Shown here one piece after another: positions 28,967 through 38,351 of a DNA stretch of 64,000 bases. The stretch is from positions 163,542 through 227,541 of IMG/VR virus record IMGVR_UViG_3300008116_000055; one strand, given 5' to 3'. This DNA is from a virus. The notes beneath the pieces are model-generated. The model did not search any database and had not been told where the DNA came from. It was given only the letters and a program-made list of their open reading frames with translations. The translations under genes and the position numbers were made by a program. Numbering within the stretch: the first letter of the stretch is position 1; each line of letters starts with the position of its first letter.

Positions 28967-29761
28967 ATGAATTACACAACCTCAAACAGGTATGCTGTAC
29001 CTCAATCTTTTATTACAAGAAGTAAACAAAGATTAAAACAGCACGTAGACACCGTATACATGAATAACGGTGATGAGTTCGAAATCGAACTTTACAATCC
29101 CACACAAAATAAAGTTTTAGCTAAGATTGAACTGAATGGTAAATCCATCGGTAATGGTATCATAGTTCGTCCTGGTGAAAGAGTTTTCCTCGAAAGGTAC
29201 TTAGACGAAGCGAGAAAGTTTTTGTTTGAAACTTATGTTGTAAATGGGAATAATGAAGAAGTCCAAAAATCCATAGAGAATAATGGTGACGTTGTTGTCA
29301 GATTTTACGATGAAGTATCAACATACCCGTATTATGGTAGTATTCCCACTTGGAATAGTAATTGGAATAATAGTGGAACCCTTAGTTATCCACCGGGTGT
29401 AAGAACCTTTACAACAAATAATATGAATTCTATTAGTTCTTCATCATCTAATTATTCATATGTGAATGATACCATCACCAGTAGTATTGATGTGAACCTT
29501 AACATTCCAAAATTAAAAAAGAGTAAAGAAAGACACATTGAAACTGGTAGAGTTGAGAAAGGTTCTGAGTCAAACCAAACTTTTGTTTATGACAACAGTA
29601 ATTTTAACTCTTTTCCATGTAAAACAAATTGGTGGAAAATAAAACCAAATTCAACCAAAGTGATGGTTCGGGAAGATTTAACTGTTTACTGTACTGAATG
29701 TGGCTCAAAAAGAAAAAAAGATTCTCATAAATTTTGTCCCCATTGCGGAACAAAATATTAA
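28967..29761 (+). CDS. Phage protein with C-terminal zinc ribbon
   Basis: 264 aa. Residues about 30-120 (NGDEFEIELYNPTQNKVLAK; IELNGKSIGNGIIVRPGERV; FLERYLDEARKFLFETY) match a domain I have seen in other large phages near structural genes. Then a serine- and asparagine-rich linker, and at the end YCTECGSKRKKDSHKFCPHC as a CxxC/CxxC zinc ribbon. No leader motif and no TATTTATA box. Possibly a decoration or adaptor protein; function not established. Confidence 0.88.
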   Translation: MNYTTSNRYAVPQSFITRSKQRLKQHVDTVYMNNGDEFEIELYNPTQNKVLAKIELNGKSIGNGIIVRPGERVFLERYLDEARKFLFETYVVNGNNEEVQKSIENNGDVVVRFYDEVSTYPYYGSIPTWNSNWNNSGTLSYPPGVRTFTTNNMNSISSSSSNYSYVNDTITSSIDVNLNIPKLKKSKERHIETGRVEKGSESNQTFVYDNSNFNSFPCKTNWWKIKPNSTKVMVREDLTVYCTECGSKRKKDSHKFCPHCGTKY

Positions 29762-29784
29762 AATAAACTAATCACAAGGTCTAT

Positions 29785-29812
29785 GAAGGGGTTACAGGTT
29801 GTAACCCTTTCT
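29785..29812 (+). terminator. Intrinsic terminator after 28967-29761
   Basis: AAGGGGTTAC/GTAACCCTTT stem followed by CTTATTT. Confidence 0.7.
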
Positions 29813-30105
29813 TATTTAAAATCAACAGGTATTGATTTTATATCACTAATCGTGATATTTTTTAAACCCAACGTACCGTGTGAAATTGGTGCGAATACAC
29901 CTTGGGTATGTAGGAATTGAAAATAATAATATAGGTACGTTGGGTCAATTTTGTTAAGGTATTCTTCTTTTACTTTAACACCAATGTTCTCTTCATAAAA
30001 CTCCTTTGAGGGTTTACCGACACTTTGTTCGGAACCTTTTCTTTGTAACCAAAAATCGGCTTCGGGAAAATTGGTTTTAAATATACATACATCTCCTATT
30101 CTCAT
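29812..30105 (-). CDS. Hypothetical protein, HsdS-like pattern (weak)
   Basis: 97 aa. It starts MRIGDVCIFKTNFPEADFWL and contains DPTYLYYYFQFLHTQGVFAP followed by ISHGTLGLKNITISDIKSIP. The end (Y-Y-F plus L-G-L/K-N-I-x-I-x-D-I-K-x-I-P) recalls the conserved ends of type I restriction specificity (HsdS) target-recognition repeats, at about half their length. Last gene of a four-gene operon with 4-bp overlaps. Tentative. Confidence 0.8.
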   Translation of the reverse strand: MRIGDVCIFKTNFPEADFWLQRKGSEQSVGKPSKEFYEENIGVKVKEEYLNKIDPTYLYYYFQFLHTQGVFAPISHGTLGLKNITISDIKSIPVDFK

Positions 30106-31706
30106 AATTCTGAAAGTCTATCGTTTAAATAACTGTTGAAATCGTTATCATCAATATCTGGTGACCATCTGTCGTCAATATAGAATCTTGGTTTTTCATA
30201 GTACTCACCTAGTAATTCATGAAAAACACATTGGGCATCATCGTCACATTTTTCAAAAAACTCATCCATTTCATCTTCACCATAACCCATGTTATCTATT
30301 ATGTTTTTTAAATTAATTCGTATGGTTGCACCTCTATCATTTAGACTTAAAACATCTCCGTAATCACTAAGTGCGTTTCGTAGTTGCTTCATTGCATAAT
30401 CATAGTAAGATGAATTTGCGGAATCGGAAAACGCCGAACCTAATGCACCTCGAACTTCATAGTTATCGTCATACTCTTCTATTAATTCATCTATAGACAT
30501 GTTTGGTTCAAATTCTTCACCTGCTCTATCTCTAAGATAATCAATGATTGTTCTTTTATTATCTTCGTCTGCATGGTATTCTAACGCAGATTTCCAATCA
30601 TCATAATACCCATCAGTTAATTCCCATATATCACCTGATAATAAAGTCTCGATAAAACCTATTTTTTTTGTACGACCACTGGCATCTCTCGATTGTCTAA
30701 TGGTCCAATCCCCCTCAACGTAATATGGAACAGAATCCGGTTCAATATCCCAATCAAAAACCGTATCGGGTTCTTGAAAATCTTGGGTTATACCCATCTT
30801 CTGTAGTTTTCTTTTTAGTTTACGAGTGTTGAATATTTCAGGTTTAGATTGATATATCTGTGTAATTTGTTCATCAGATAAATCGGCAATACTGAAATCA
30901 TCACCACTATTGTATTCACTACCAAAACCTTTTACGATGTCTGTATTTAAAATTAAATCAACAACATAGGGATAAAATTCTGGTTTTGGTTTACTATTTT
31001 TAGGACCTTTTAATTGATAAACAATCCCATCCTCATCACCAATCGCGGCGGTTAAATGACTTTTGTTGACTGTGTAATTATCTTTAAGTTTTTTTGTTTC
31101 TCTTAACGAGAATATCGTGTTACTTGAATTTGTTCTACCACAGTGACCCATGCGGTTACATTCTTCTCTTGAATCATTCGTATTTAAATCCACCCAATAG
31201 AAACCAACACCGTCTTTATTTCTGTAGTCTTTTACGATGTCGTTTTTTTCAACATAATTAATATCTCCTTCTCCTGAAGTTAACTCTTGGTGCCACTTTC
31301 TTGATTCATTGTAAAGTTGACCAAAATTTAAGTTTTTATTATCACCCAAATTTCCGTTTAAACCAATGCGTATCCAGTCCATTATTGATACGATATTACT
31401 TCTCATACCTCTAACACCAGCACTTTTATTTATTGCGTCGATACCCATTTTTCTTCTATACTCAGGGTCTTTTCTAAAAGTTTCTCTGGCTTGTTTTTCT
31501 TCATCTTCAGGTACCGCACTCATCATATGTTCTAATCTTTGTTGTGCGAATACATCGATTAATTTATTGGCTAATATGATTGATAACGGACCCCCCAATT
31601 CTTCTATTTGGTCAGCATTATCTTGACTCAAACCAAGTTTGTTTACCAATATATCTTTCCTATTGGCTTCAAGAATTAATTGCTCAATTAAATTTATTGT
31701 CTTCAT
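30102..31706 (-). CDS. Large leader-bearing protein with EC..MGHCG motif
   Basis: 534 aa. Leader MKTINLIEQLILEA with L-I-L-E ending at residue 13 then Ala, very like the T4 internal-protein leader. Near residue 190 GFYWVDLNTNDSREECNRMG is followed by HCGRT; SLRE and a later GIVYQLKG complete a layout resembling the PcfJ-type E-x-hCV domain, but this is a pattern only. The C-terminal half is acidic with DD and ED runs. No catalytic role shown. Confidence 0.9.
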   Translation of the reverse strand: MKTINLIEQLILEANRKDILVNKLGLSQDNADQIEELGGPLSIILANKLIDVFAQQRLEHMMSAVPEDEEKQARETFRKDPEYRRKMGIDAINKSAGVRGMRSNIVSIMDWIRIGLNGNLGDNKNLNFGQLYNESRKWHQELTSGEGDINYVEKNDIVKDYRNKDGVGFYWVDLNTNDSREECNRMGHCGRTNSSNTIFSLRETKKLKDNYTVNKSHLTAAIGDEDGIVYQLKGPKNSKPKPEFYPYVVDLILNTDIVKGFGSEYNSGDDFSIADLSDEQITQIYQSKPEIFNTRKLKRKLQKMGITQDFQEPDTVFDWDIEPDSVPYYVEGDWTIRQSRDASGRTKKIGFIETLLSGDIWELTDGYYDDWKSALEYHADEDNKRTIIDYLRDRAGEEFEPNMSIDELIEEYDDNYEVRGALGSAFSDSANSSYYDYAMKQLRNALSDYGDVLSLNDRGATIRINLKNIIDNMGYGEDEMDEFFEKCDDDAQCVFHELLGEYYEKPRFYIDDRWSPDIDDNDFNSYLNDRLSEL

Positions 31707-33520
31707 CTAAATCTCTTAAAAGAAAGAATACTTTCAAATAGTTTATAATTAGTTCCGTAAGATGCTAAATTTTCCACCTTTACCGGCCCATCAAACCTTT
31801 CTCCCGTATTTTTATTATAGTAAGTTATATTAATACTTTCTTTTTCACAGTCAATTTTTAATGATGGGATGGATATTAAAAACTCGTCGTTATCTATTCT
31901 TGTTTGACCTTTAAAAACATTTTGGATGGTGTTATTTAATATGTTTCTGAGTTCACCACATCTTTTAATACCCTCACTGTTTTCTATTATGTTTTCAAAA
32001 TAATTCTCAATAAAAGTTTTCATTTCATCGTAGGTTACGTTTTCTTGTTGGTAATCCCAAATACCTTCATAATCGTTATCTATGTCATAATAACTTACAT
32101 ATTCGTTTAAAACGTCTTCCATAAGTTCATTAGTCCCGTCAATTGACGTATATCCTTTTTTAACTAAGAACAATAAAAAATAAGGTATTCTAACAATGAC
32201 TTTATCCTCTCTATATCTGTAATCAAAATCTATATATTTTTCAATAGCATCAACTTCGAGTTGAACCGCATCCTCATAAAAACCATAATTTTTATTAACA
32301 AACAATGATGAGTAATCATCCCATAAACTTTCACTCTCAACAAAATTATCGTATTGTTCTGATTTAAATTGTTCAAAATTCAAATAACCAAGATTTGATT
32401 TTATTTCACTTTCATTTTGTTTATAATATTCCTCTAAATATTCTTCGAGGGTTGACTTGATATAATCACCGTCTTCGTTATTCATCCTATCCCACAACAT
32501 CTCATATCCTGATTGTGCTTCAGCTTGGTAATAAGTTAAAGTATCTTTTGTTGTTTGAAGACTACCGCCGTAGTCTGACTTAAATGATAATATAAAATTT
32601 TCTCTATCTATTTCAAAATCACTAATGTCATTATCGGTTATTAACTCTCTTAATTTATCTTCATCTTTTTGAACAAAAGCCATAATCAAAGGATTTGATT
32701 GTGCCGTTTTTGAGATTATTTTGTTTACAAGAATACCGGCATCATCTTCGTCCAATGCGTTCATTCTTGCGATTTGTTGTTTTACAATATCTTCGGGTTG
32801 GTTATCACTTACCAAAGAAGGGAAAAAGAAATTTTTAATATCGGGATTTTCATTTAAAAATTCAGTAACATCAATTCTTTTATCATCTCGGTCCATATAT
32901 TGTTTCGATTCGAAATGGAATTGATACTTATCATTTACATCCGAATCGGATATCAAAATATATAATGGACCCTGAGTGTGGTAACGATTGAAAAGACTAC
33001 CTCTGTCTTTGTGTTTTGGATTTAATGATTCTGGTCCCCACGTTGTACACCACTCGGTATTAACACCCAAAGTACACGAAGCTTTTTCTGTAAAAGGTGT
33101 AAATATTGTGAATTTTCTACCTCTGAAAAGTTCTTTATATTCTTTTTCATTGAGTGCGGAAATAATTGAACCTAAATCTTTTGTGTCTCTTGTGTAATAG
33201 TTTTTAACAACATCATAAAGGTCTGTTAGGGATTTGATTTTAGTAACATCTAAAGCAACATTGTGTTTATAAACATATTCTAAGTACTCTTTTGCTCTTG
33301 GTAAATCTTCGAGTTTTAACCCTTTCTTTCTGTATAAGTTAATTAAAAGTTTTGCATATTTACCAATTCTTTTTAAACCTGTGTCATTTGAGATTGACAT
33401 TGGGTCAGCAATCACGATTTGGTTAAACTCATCTCTTGGCAAATCATTATAATACGAATTATAAATTTCGTCAGGAGTGGCCTCCAATATAATAGACTCA
33501 ATTAATTTTAATATTTTCAT
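31703..33520 (-). CDS. Large leader-bearing protein with TEWCTTW motif
   Basis: 605 aa. Leader MKILKLIESIILEA has the same register as the next gene (cut site after residue 13). Around residue 150: FTPFTEKASCTLGVNTEWCT, then TW, and after 25 residues NRYHTQGPLYILISDS. A comparable W-C-[TV]-T-W stretch occurs in the 39267-40862 product. The second half is acidic and helical. Function unknown; probably one of several packaged effectors. Confidence 0.9.
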   Translation of the reverse strand: MKILKLIESIILEATPDEIYNSYYNDLPRDEFNQIVIADPMSISNDTGLKRIGKYAKLLINLYRKKGLKLEDLPRAKEYLEYVYKHNVALDVTKIKSLTDLYDVVKNYYTRDTKDLGSIISALNEKEYKELFRGRKFTIFTPFTEKASCTLGVNTEWCTTWGPESLNPKHKDRGSLFNRYHTQGPLYILISDSDVNDKYQFHFESKQYMDRDDKRIDVTEFLNENPDIKNFFFPSLVSDNQPEDIVKQQIARMNALDEDDAGILVNKIISKTAQSNPLIMAFVQKDEDKLRELITDNDISDFEIDRENFILSFKSDYGGSLQTTKDTLTYYQAEAQSGYEMLWDRMNNEDGDYIKSTLEEYLEEYYKQNESEIKSNLGYLNFEQFKSEQYDNFVESESLWDDYSSLFVNKNYGFYEDAVQLEVDAIEKYIDFDYRYREDKVIVRIPYFLLFLVKKGYTSIDGTNELMEDVLNEYVSYYDIDNDYEGIWDYQQENVTYDEMKTFIENYFENIIENSEGIKRCGELRNILNNTIQNVFKGQTRIDNDEFLISIPSLKIDCEKESINITYYNKNTGERFDGPVKVENLASYGTNYKLFESILSFKRFR

Positions 33521-34224
33521 TTTTTTATACCGAATTGAGGTGGGGTTAACGGTCTTACATAGGTATTATCTCTTTGTACTTGATATTGATTTTGATACAA
33601 CTGAACTGTTGATGTAGGTGTTGGTGTGGGTGTTTTAATTTGTGCAGCAAATTGTTTATTTAGGTTATCTATTGAGGATTTCCATTTTGGATTTGAAGAT
33701 AAATCAAATTCCACATTTTTAGCAACATTTTTTGTATACCATTTTCCATCTTTGTAACCATATACATAAGCTTTATCACCGGGATAATTGTATTTGTAAT
33801 CAACACCGAATTTACTTGTTGTGGTCGTACCTGTAGTAGTTGTTGTTTGTTTTTGTACAGGTGCCGCGACCACAGTTTCAGGTTTAAAAAATTTCTTACG
33901 GTCTAAAACATCTTTACCCCCACCATTATAAAACTTATCATATGTACCCTGACCAAATTCTTTATCAATTTCTTGTTGTTGTAAGGGGAAAAGATATGAA
34001 CCTTTAAGTCCTTTTTTATTCTGTGCCGAAACAATTAATATTTTATTAATGGCGTTTTTACTAACACCAGCAGGATACGGAATTTGTAATTTTTTAGCTT
34101 CCACATCTGTAATAGGTCCAAAACCCGCATCTAACGCCGCTTGTTGTTCTGGTGTTACATTTTCTGAAATAACTTCCCTAAGTATTCTTCTTATGGTTAA
34201 ATCTATGTTTTTGTGTGATTTCAT
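33517..34224 (-). CDS. Leader-bearing hypothetical protein
   Basis: 235 aa. Leader KNIDLTIRRILREVISE with L-R-E at residue 17 and I-S-E at residue 21. The centre is threonine-rich (QKQTTTTTGTTTTSKFG), then a VDYKYNYPGDKAYVYGYKDG module and a proline/threonine-rich tail. YPGDKxYxYxxKDGxWY recurs in my memory of phage internal proteins with murein-type domains. First gene of the 29812-34224 operon. Confidence 0.88.
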   Translation of the reverse strand: MKSHKNIDLTIRRILREVISENVTPEQQAALDAGFGPITDVEAKKLQIPYPAGVSKNAINKILIVSAQNKKGLKGSYLFPLQQQEIDKEFGQGTYDKFYNGGGKDVLDRKKFFKPETVVAAPVQKQTTTTTGTTTTSKFGVDYKYNYPGDKAYVYGYKDGKWYTKNVAKNVEFDLSSNPKWKSSIDNLNKQFAAQIKTPTPTPTSTVQLYQNQYQVQRDNTYVRPLTPPQFGIKK

Positions 34225-34240
34225 ATTTGCACAATATATC

Positions 34241-34248
34241 TATAAATA
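34241..34248 (-). promoter_or_regulatory. TATTTATA box of the 29812-34224 operon
   Basis: Perfect box on the coding strand, 16 bp before the start codon. Confidence 0.65.
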
Positions 34249-34274
34249 CCTTAAACAATATCTTTTTTCCACAC

Positions 34275-34282
34275 TATTTATT
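34275..34282 (+). promoter_or_regulatory. TATTTATT box before 34313-34903
   Basis: Coding-strand box 30 bp before the ATG, facing away from the 34241 box. Confidence 0.5.
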
Positions 34283-34312
34283 AGTAATAATAAAACCTAA
34301 TTAAATTTTAAA

Positions 34313-34903
34313 ATGAGCTACAAAAGAGAACAAATTGAACAAACCGTTAAATCAAAAGGATACGTGTGGTTTGAGGGTACTAAAGATTTTGATGTCAACA
34401 TTGTTGGTGTTAGAAATTCAAGTACGGGTGATAAAGTAACGAATGTGTTTGATGATTTTTTAACCGTCTCTTATAAGGAGGGTGGTGAATGGAAATTTCA
34501 AATTTGGCCAGCAACAACTGACCCCGGTAAAAAGGGTGTCATGGAGTACCATAATGCCGCGGGGGTGGCAAGATTAGTACCAGGTCAATATAGAGGTTCA
34601 CACACAATAGGTTTACACCAAGGAAAATATGAAGCATTGAAACAACAAAAACCTGTAAAGGTCTATCGTGATAAAGATAAAGATATGCAATATGACGAAA
34701 ACATAATCCAAGAGGGTGTTTTTGGTATTAACATTCACAAAGCAGGTGCAGATTCTACGTATGTTGAAAACTGGTCAGAAGGTTGTCAAGTATTTAAAAA
34801 GTCGGCGGATTTTGATAGTTTTATGAAAATCATGAATAAAGCTGCGACGATACACGGTAAATCTTTCACATACACTCTTATAGAATCAAAAGACATTAAA
34901 TAA
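34313..34903 (+). CDS. Probable L,D-transpeptidase-like murein protein
   Basis: 196 aa, no leader motif and no signal peptide. The C-terminal half has FGINIHKAGADSTYVENWSE followed by GCQVFKKSADFDSFM: His-x(15 or so)-S-x-GCQV, the catalytic layout of L,D-transpeptidase-fold proteins seen in phages. Earlier, QIWPATTDPGKKGV and GQYRGSHTIGLHQGKYEAL are consistent. Likely acts on peptidoglycan. Confidence 0.88.
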   Translation: MSYKREQIEQTVKSKGYVWFEGTKDFDVNIVGVRNSSTGDKVTNVFDDFLTVSYKEGGEWKFQIWPATTDPGKKGVMEYHNAAGVARLVPGQYRGSHTIGLHQGKYEALKQQKPVKVYRDKDKDMQYDENIIQEGVFGINIHKAGADSTYVENWSEGCQVFKKSADFDSFMKIMNKAATIHGKSFTYTLIESKDIK

Positions 34904-34907
34904 TTTT

Positions 34908-35504
34908 ATGGAAAAACTCATAAAGAAAATATTAAAAGAATACGTTGAGAAGTCATTAGAAGAACTAATGCCAACATACCATTATGAAAAAAATATAAAC
35001 GTAAGATTCAAAGGTGCCACCGAATATACCGTAAGAAAATATACAAAAACTAATGACCGAATATCAACTAGAGATGTGGGTACATATGTTTTATCTAAAA
35101 GGGAAAAATCTGAAGCGGAAGCTAATATTATGGAAGTGATGAATGTTGATGTACCAATAGACTTACATTTGGGTATTGTTGTGTATAAAGTTGATATTAA
35201 TACGGAGAGAATAAACTATTTTTCTAAGGACGATAAGTACGAAACTTTAAGAGACACACTAAAGGATGATAATCCCGCAAACCTTTACTTAATGGACCCT
35301 GAAACACAATCAGTTGGAGACATTTTGTTTTTTATTGTTAAAGAAAACAAAGTTGTAACAACTTTTTGGGAAAGGTCTTTTAATTTAGAATCAGTTAAAG
35401 AAAAGAGAAATTTAGATGTTGTAATAACTGCAGACCAAATTCATGATTATGCGGTAAAAAAGAAAGATGATTCTTTTGATTTTAATAAATGGAGAAGACA
35501 ATAA
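34908..35504 (+). CDS. Putative internal head protein
   Basis: 198 aa. Short leader MEKLIKKILKEYVEKSLEEL with L-K-E at residue 11. Then a beta-rich middle (NVRFKGATEYTVRKYTKTND; IDLHLGIVVYKVDINTERIN) and a C-terminal VVITADQIHDYAVKKKDD. 4 bp after the murein-protein gene, so co-transcribed. Not recognised. Confidence 0.85.
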   Translation: MEKLIKKILKEYVEKSLEELMPTYHYEKNINVRFKGATEYTVRKYTKTNDRISTRDVGTYVLSKREKSEAEANIMEVMNVDVPIDLHLGIVVYKVDINTERINYFSKDDKYETLRDTLKDDNPANLYLMDPETQSVGDILFFIVKENKVVTTFWERSFNLESVKEKRNLDVVITADQIHDYAVKKKDDSFDFNKWRRQ

Positions 35505-35506
35505 AA

Positions 35507-35538
35507 AGGGGGAAGAGTAGCGAACCTTCCCCCAACTC
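35507..35538 (-). terminator. Intrinsic terminator of the 35585-36573 unit
   Basis: Minus-strand GGGGGAAGG/CTTCCCCC stem followed by TTTTTATT; without a T-run on the plus strand it is mainly leftward. Confidence 0.8.
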
Positions 35539-35584
35539 CGTGAACTAGTCCCGGTCCTAAGTGGGATTTCAACCCCAACTATCT

Positions 35585-35938
35585 TTATTTTTCTTTGATT
35601 AATAATTCACCCAATACTTCAATTTTACCAACCAATTCTTGAAATGGTATCTGTTTAATATTCATACCATCCTTTGTTGATTCATATAATTTTTCTAAAA
35701 GTTTTTTGTATTCTTTTTCCATTGTTTCTTTGGTGAGTTTACCTTCAGATGCTTTTTTGTAATAAGGTAATTTAACAACAAAGTGATGATACGTCAATAA
35801 CGAGATACCACCTTTTTCTTTTGCGGTATCACTAATTTTTTTTGCACCACCCATTCGGGTTTCAGCAAATTTTTCAAATTCGGTTAATTCCGATTCGATT
35901 AGTCTTTTTAATTGGGATTCAGATAAAAGTATTTTCAT
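35585..35938 (-). CDS. Small putative internal head protein
   Basis: 117 aa. Leader MKILLSESQLKRLIESELTE gives L-I-E at residue 15 and L-T-E at residue 20. The body is helical and lysine-rich (LTKETMEKEYKKLLEKLYES). It starts 2 bp after the upstream gene, in a two-gene unit. Confidence 0.87.
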   Translation of the reverse strand: MKILLSESQLKRLIESELTEFEKFAETRMGGAKKISDTAKEKGGISLLTYHHFVVKLPYYKKASEGKLTKETMEKEYKKLLEKLYESTKDGMNIKQIPFQELVGKIEVLGELLIKEK

Positions 35939-35940
35939 AA

Positions 35941-36573
35941 TTACATAAAGTTTCCATCAAAACCAAATTTTCTAACCAATTTTCTTCTTCGTTTACAACC
36001 TGGATTTACACCACTTCTTGAACGACCTCCAAAAATTAATTTACCTAATTTGACAACAATTATTAATGCTATTACACCCGCAACAATTACCACGGCAACA
36101 CCCGGTACAGATACTCCTGCAATAATTACGGGAGCGAGTTGTTCTTGAGTTGGTTGTGGTGATTTAGATTTTTTCTGAATTGATAACACTTGTTTTAAAG
36201 TGTTAACCAAACCGTTTTTATCCATTTTATCTAAATTTTGTTTGATGACATCAACAATTTTAGAATACTGTGAAGGAGTTTCATACTCCTCACAATTTGG
36301 TTGGATTTCTGATTTTTCTTCGGGTGTGAGAATAACACCTGCAGACATTAAAAGAGAATCGAATTCTTGTTCCTGCGGTGAAACGTCTTCTTCTTTAATG
36401 TCTTTAATATTTTTCACTTCTTTATCGTACTCCTTAAATCTATCGGGATTTGACATTAAAGCACTTTTTGGAAATATTCTTTTTTTACGAGTGTTCGCGA
36501 GAGTTCTCGACCTCTCATCAATTTCACTGTCTATAATCTTCTTTAATTGAGATTCTGTGATAATGTATTTCAT
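35941..36573 (-). CDS. Putative internal head protein with membrane span
   Basis: 210 aa. Leader MKYIITESQLKKIIDSEIDE with I-D-E at residue 20. An acidic, helical middle (FDSLLMSAGVILTPEEKSEI) and near the C-terminus the long hydrophobic VIIAGVSVPGVAVVIVAGVI, followed by a basic end SGVNPGCKRRRKLVRKF. If packaged, it would need to insert in a membrane on delivery, possibly forming a pore; no evidence beyond sequence. Confidence 0.87.
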   Translation of the reverse strand: MKYIITESQLKKIIDSEIDERSRTLANTRKKRIFPKSALMSNPDRFKEYDKEVKNIKDIKEEDVSPQEQEFDSLLMSAGVILTPEEKSEIQPNCEEYETPSQYSKIVDVIKQNLDKMDKNGLVNTLKQVLSIQKKSKSPQPTQEQLAPVIIAGVSVPGVAVVIVAGVIALIIVVKLGKLIFGGRSRSGVNPGCKRRRKLVRKFGFDGNFM

Positions 36574-36577
36574 ATCA

Positions 36578-36585
36578 TATAAATA
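36578..36585 (-). promoter_or_regulatory. TATTTATA box before 35941-36573
   Basis: Perfect box 4 bp before the start codon. Confidence 0.5.
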
Positions 36586-36606
36586 CTTTAAGTTTCAATA
36601 TAAGGG

Positions 36607-36638
36607 CATAAAAAAACCCCAATAAGGGGTTCTTTTTA
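36607..36638. terminator. Intrinsic terminator after 36654-37091
   Basis: AACCCC/GGGGTT stem with A-tract and T-tract on both sides. Confidence 0.85.
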
Positions 36639-36653
36639 TCTTAATGTAATTTC

Positions 36654-37091
36654 TTATTTTATTTTTGAACTTAAACTATCGATGATGGGATTTCCCATGT
36701 ATTTGTTAAATGTTTTCTTAAGATTTTTTTGTCCTTCGTTTAACATAAAATCATCTTCCATTGTCATACCTGTTTCCATATCAATTTGTGCATCAACCGG
36801 TACATCTGAATAGTCATCTTCTTCTAAATCTACATCAATTTCTTGAGGTGGATTTGGTAATTGGTTGGGTCTATTCATGCCCATGTTGTAGTCAACAAAT
36901 TTACCATCCTCTACGTCTAAATTTAATTTAATTTCAGCTGGTGGATTAGGTAGTTGATTTTCATCATCACTCTTACCCATATTGTAATCAATCGGTTCAA
37001 TATCTTCTAAACTTTCTTTTAGTTTTTGTTTTGTTGTATATTGAATTAGTCTTTTTAATTGTGACTCTCTAAGTATAACATTTTTTCCCAT
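36654..37091 (-). CDS. Putative internal head protein with duplicated segment
   Basis: 145 aa. Leader GKNVILRESQLKRLIQY; an L-K-E site at residue 26. Two related segments, PIDYNMGKSDDENQLPNPPA and FVDYNMGMNRPNQLPNPPQE, are an internal duplication (each DYNMG, then QLPNPP-E-I). Acidic middle, basic C-terminus. Not recognised. Confidence 0.86.
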   Translation of the reverse strand: MGKNVILRESQLKRLIQYTTKQKLKESLEDIEPIDYNMGKSDDENQLPNPPAEIKLNLDVEDGKFVDYNMGMNRPNQLPNPPQEIDVDLEEDDYSDVPVDAQIDMETGMTMEDDFMLNEGQKNLKKTFNKYMGNPIIDSLSSKIK

Positions 37092-37108
37092 TGTTGTGAT
37101 TTGTTTAA

Positions 37109-37116
37109 TATAAATA
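37109..37116 (-). promoter_or_regulatory. TATTTATA box before 36654-37091
   Basis: Perfect box 17 bp before the start codon. Confidence 0.6.
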
Positions 37117-37130
37117 TCAAGTATTTTTAA

Positions 37131-37388
37131 TTAGTACCTACCATTTAGGTAAACATATAAAACTTCAGGTATTTTTGTACATGTTTGTTTATTACCTTGT
37201 TGGTCATAACAATCTAAATAAGGTAATTTTTCAATGATGTCCCTAATTTCTTTAGGTGCAACAAAATAACCTTTTTGGTTTTTTACCAAAAGTCTTTTTA
37301 CCAAACTCTCTCTGTGATATAATTTATCTCGTTCATAGTATTCCTTAAGAACGTTTTTATATTGGGATTCGGATATTAAAATTTTCAT
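37131..37388 (-). CDS. Small putative internal head protein
   Basis: 85 aa. Leader MKILISESQYKNVLKEYYER with L-K-E at residue 16. Basic middle (HRESLVKRLLVKNQKGYFVA), two cysteines CYDQQGNKQTC near the end. No TATTTATA box close by. Not recognised. Confidence 0.83.
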   Translation of the reverse strand: MKILISESQYKNVLKEYYERDKLYHRESLVKRLLVKNQKGYFVAPKEIRDIIEKLPYLDCYDQQGNKQTCTKIPEVLYVYLNGRY

Positions 37389-37507
37389 ACTATGTAATTC
37401 TTAAATTGATTAAACAGTTTCATAGCGGAATAATAAACCGTAAATGAAAAAAGTATTGTTAGATAAAAAATACTATTTAAGATTCTCACTATATGGATAA
37501 ATATCCG

Positions 37508-37690
37508 TTAACCAACCTTTTCATTTACTGTTTGTAAAAAATACCTTACACCATCATGAATGATGTATTGTACAGGAAATACCGTAACAGTGCTTAAATT
37601 AGGTGTCCATGTTTCTGTGATTCCAATTTTGTTTTGTGGTTTCATTACCACTTTTTTATTGGAGAATTTAATAGTTCTTAGGTTTTTCAT
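37508..37690 (-). CDS. Small hypothetical protein
   Basis: 60 aa, basic N-terminus MKNLRTIKFSNKKVVMKPQN, strand-rich TVTVFPVQYIIHDGVRYFLQ. No leader, no clear promoter. It lies between two leader-bearing genes. Coding status is likely but not certain. Confidence 0.6.
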   Translation of the reverse strand: MKNLRTIKFSNKKVVMKPQNKIGITETWTPNLSTVTVFPVQYIIHDGVRYFLQTVNEKVG

Positions 37691-37754
37691 ATATTTTACT
37701 CACCTATAGTTGGTGATTAGTAAAATATAAAGTAATTAAATCAAAATCTGTACC

Positions 37755-38330
37755 TTATTCAACTTCTGGTTCATTAACCATTTGGTCTTGAGCTAAAGCG
37801 TTTTTCATCGATTTAGTTAATGAATTATATACTTGTTCACCAAATCGGTCCATGATTTCATTTTCATCTCTAAGGTCAATAAAATTACCTCTAACCATAA
37901 AACCTAAAACATTTTCTAAATTAATACTTCTCCAAGCTCCTTTTGCCGCTTCCATCTTAGCTTGTTCGTCATCAACCCCCATACCTCTTAATTCTTTTAA
38001 TTTTTTAATATAAGAGTTTACGTCAACAACTTTTTTAATGTTGTTATTCATTTCAACATTCATTTGTTTTTCAGTTTTTTCTCTGTCACTTCCAACATAA
38101 GAACTTAAACTTTTTTTGATGGACATGTGACGAACTGAACCATCTTTTTTAACAAATGCCACACTTACAAGTATGTTATTGTCGATGGTATCTCTCAGTT
38201 GTTGTAACTCATCACCCCCACTAAATCTTTCATAATCTAATTTTTCTTCAACGTCCATAGTTGATTCGTTAATCATTCTATCTAACAGACGTTTTAATTG
38301 TGACTCAGTAACTATAATTTTTCTACTCAT
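37755..38330 (-). CDS. Putative internal head protein
   Basis: 191 aa from MSRKIIVTESQLKRLLDRMI; nine codons upstream are excluded because they cover the TATTTATA box. I-N-E site at residue 22. Central VSVAFVKKDGSVRHMSIKKS, then a helical KKLKELRGMGVDDEQAKMEA. Of the group, it has one of the best matches to the shared leader. Not recognised. Confidence 0.88.
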   Translation of the reverse strand: MSRKIIVTESQLKRLLDRMINESTMDVEEKLDYERFSGGDELQQLRDTIDNNILVSVAFVKKDGSVRHMSIKKSLSSYVGSDREKTEKQMNVEMNNNIKKVVDVNSYIKKLKELRGMGVDDEQAKMEAAKGAWRSINLENVLGFMVRGNFIDLRDENEIMDRFGEQVYNSLTKSMKNALAQDQMVNEPEVE

Positions 38331-38343
38331 GATTTTTTTTATA

Positions 38344-38351
38344 TATAAATA
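38344..38351 (-). promoter_or_regulatory. TATTTATA box before 37755-38330
   Basis: Perfect box 13 bp before the start codon. Confidence 0.6.

Noticed and set aside
35505-35584. tRNA-like sequence between convergent genes
   Set aside because: GGGATTTCAACCCC suggested a T-arm, but no acceptor, D- or anticodon stem can be formed on either strand; a terminator plus a small hairpin explains it.
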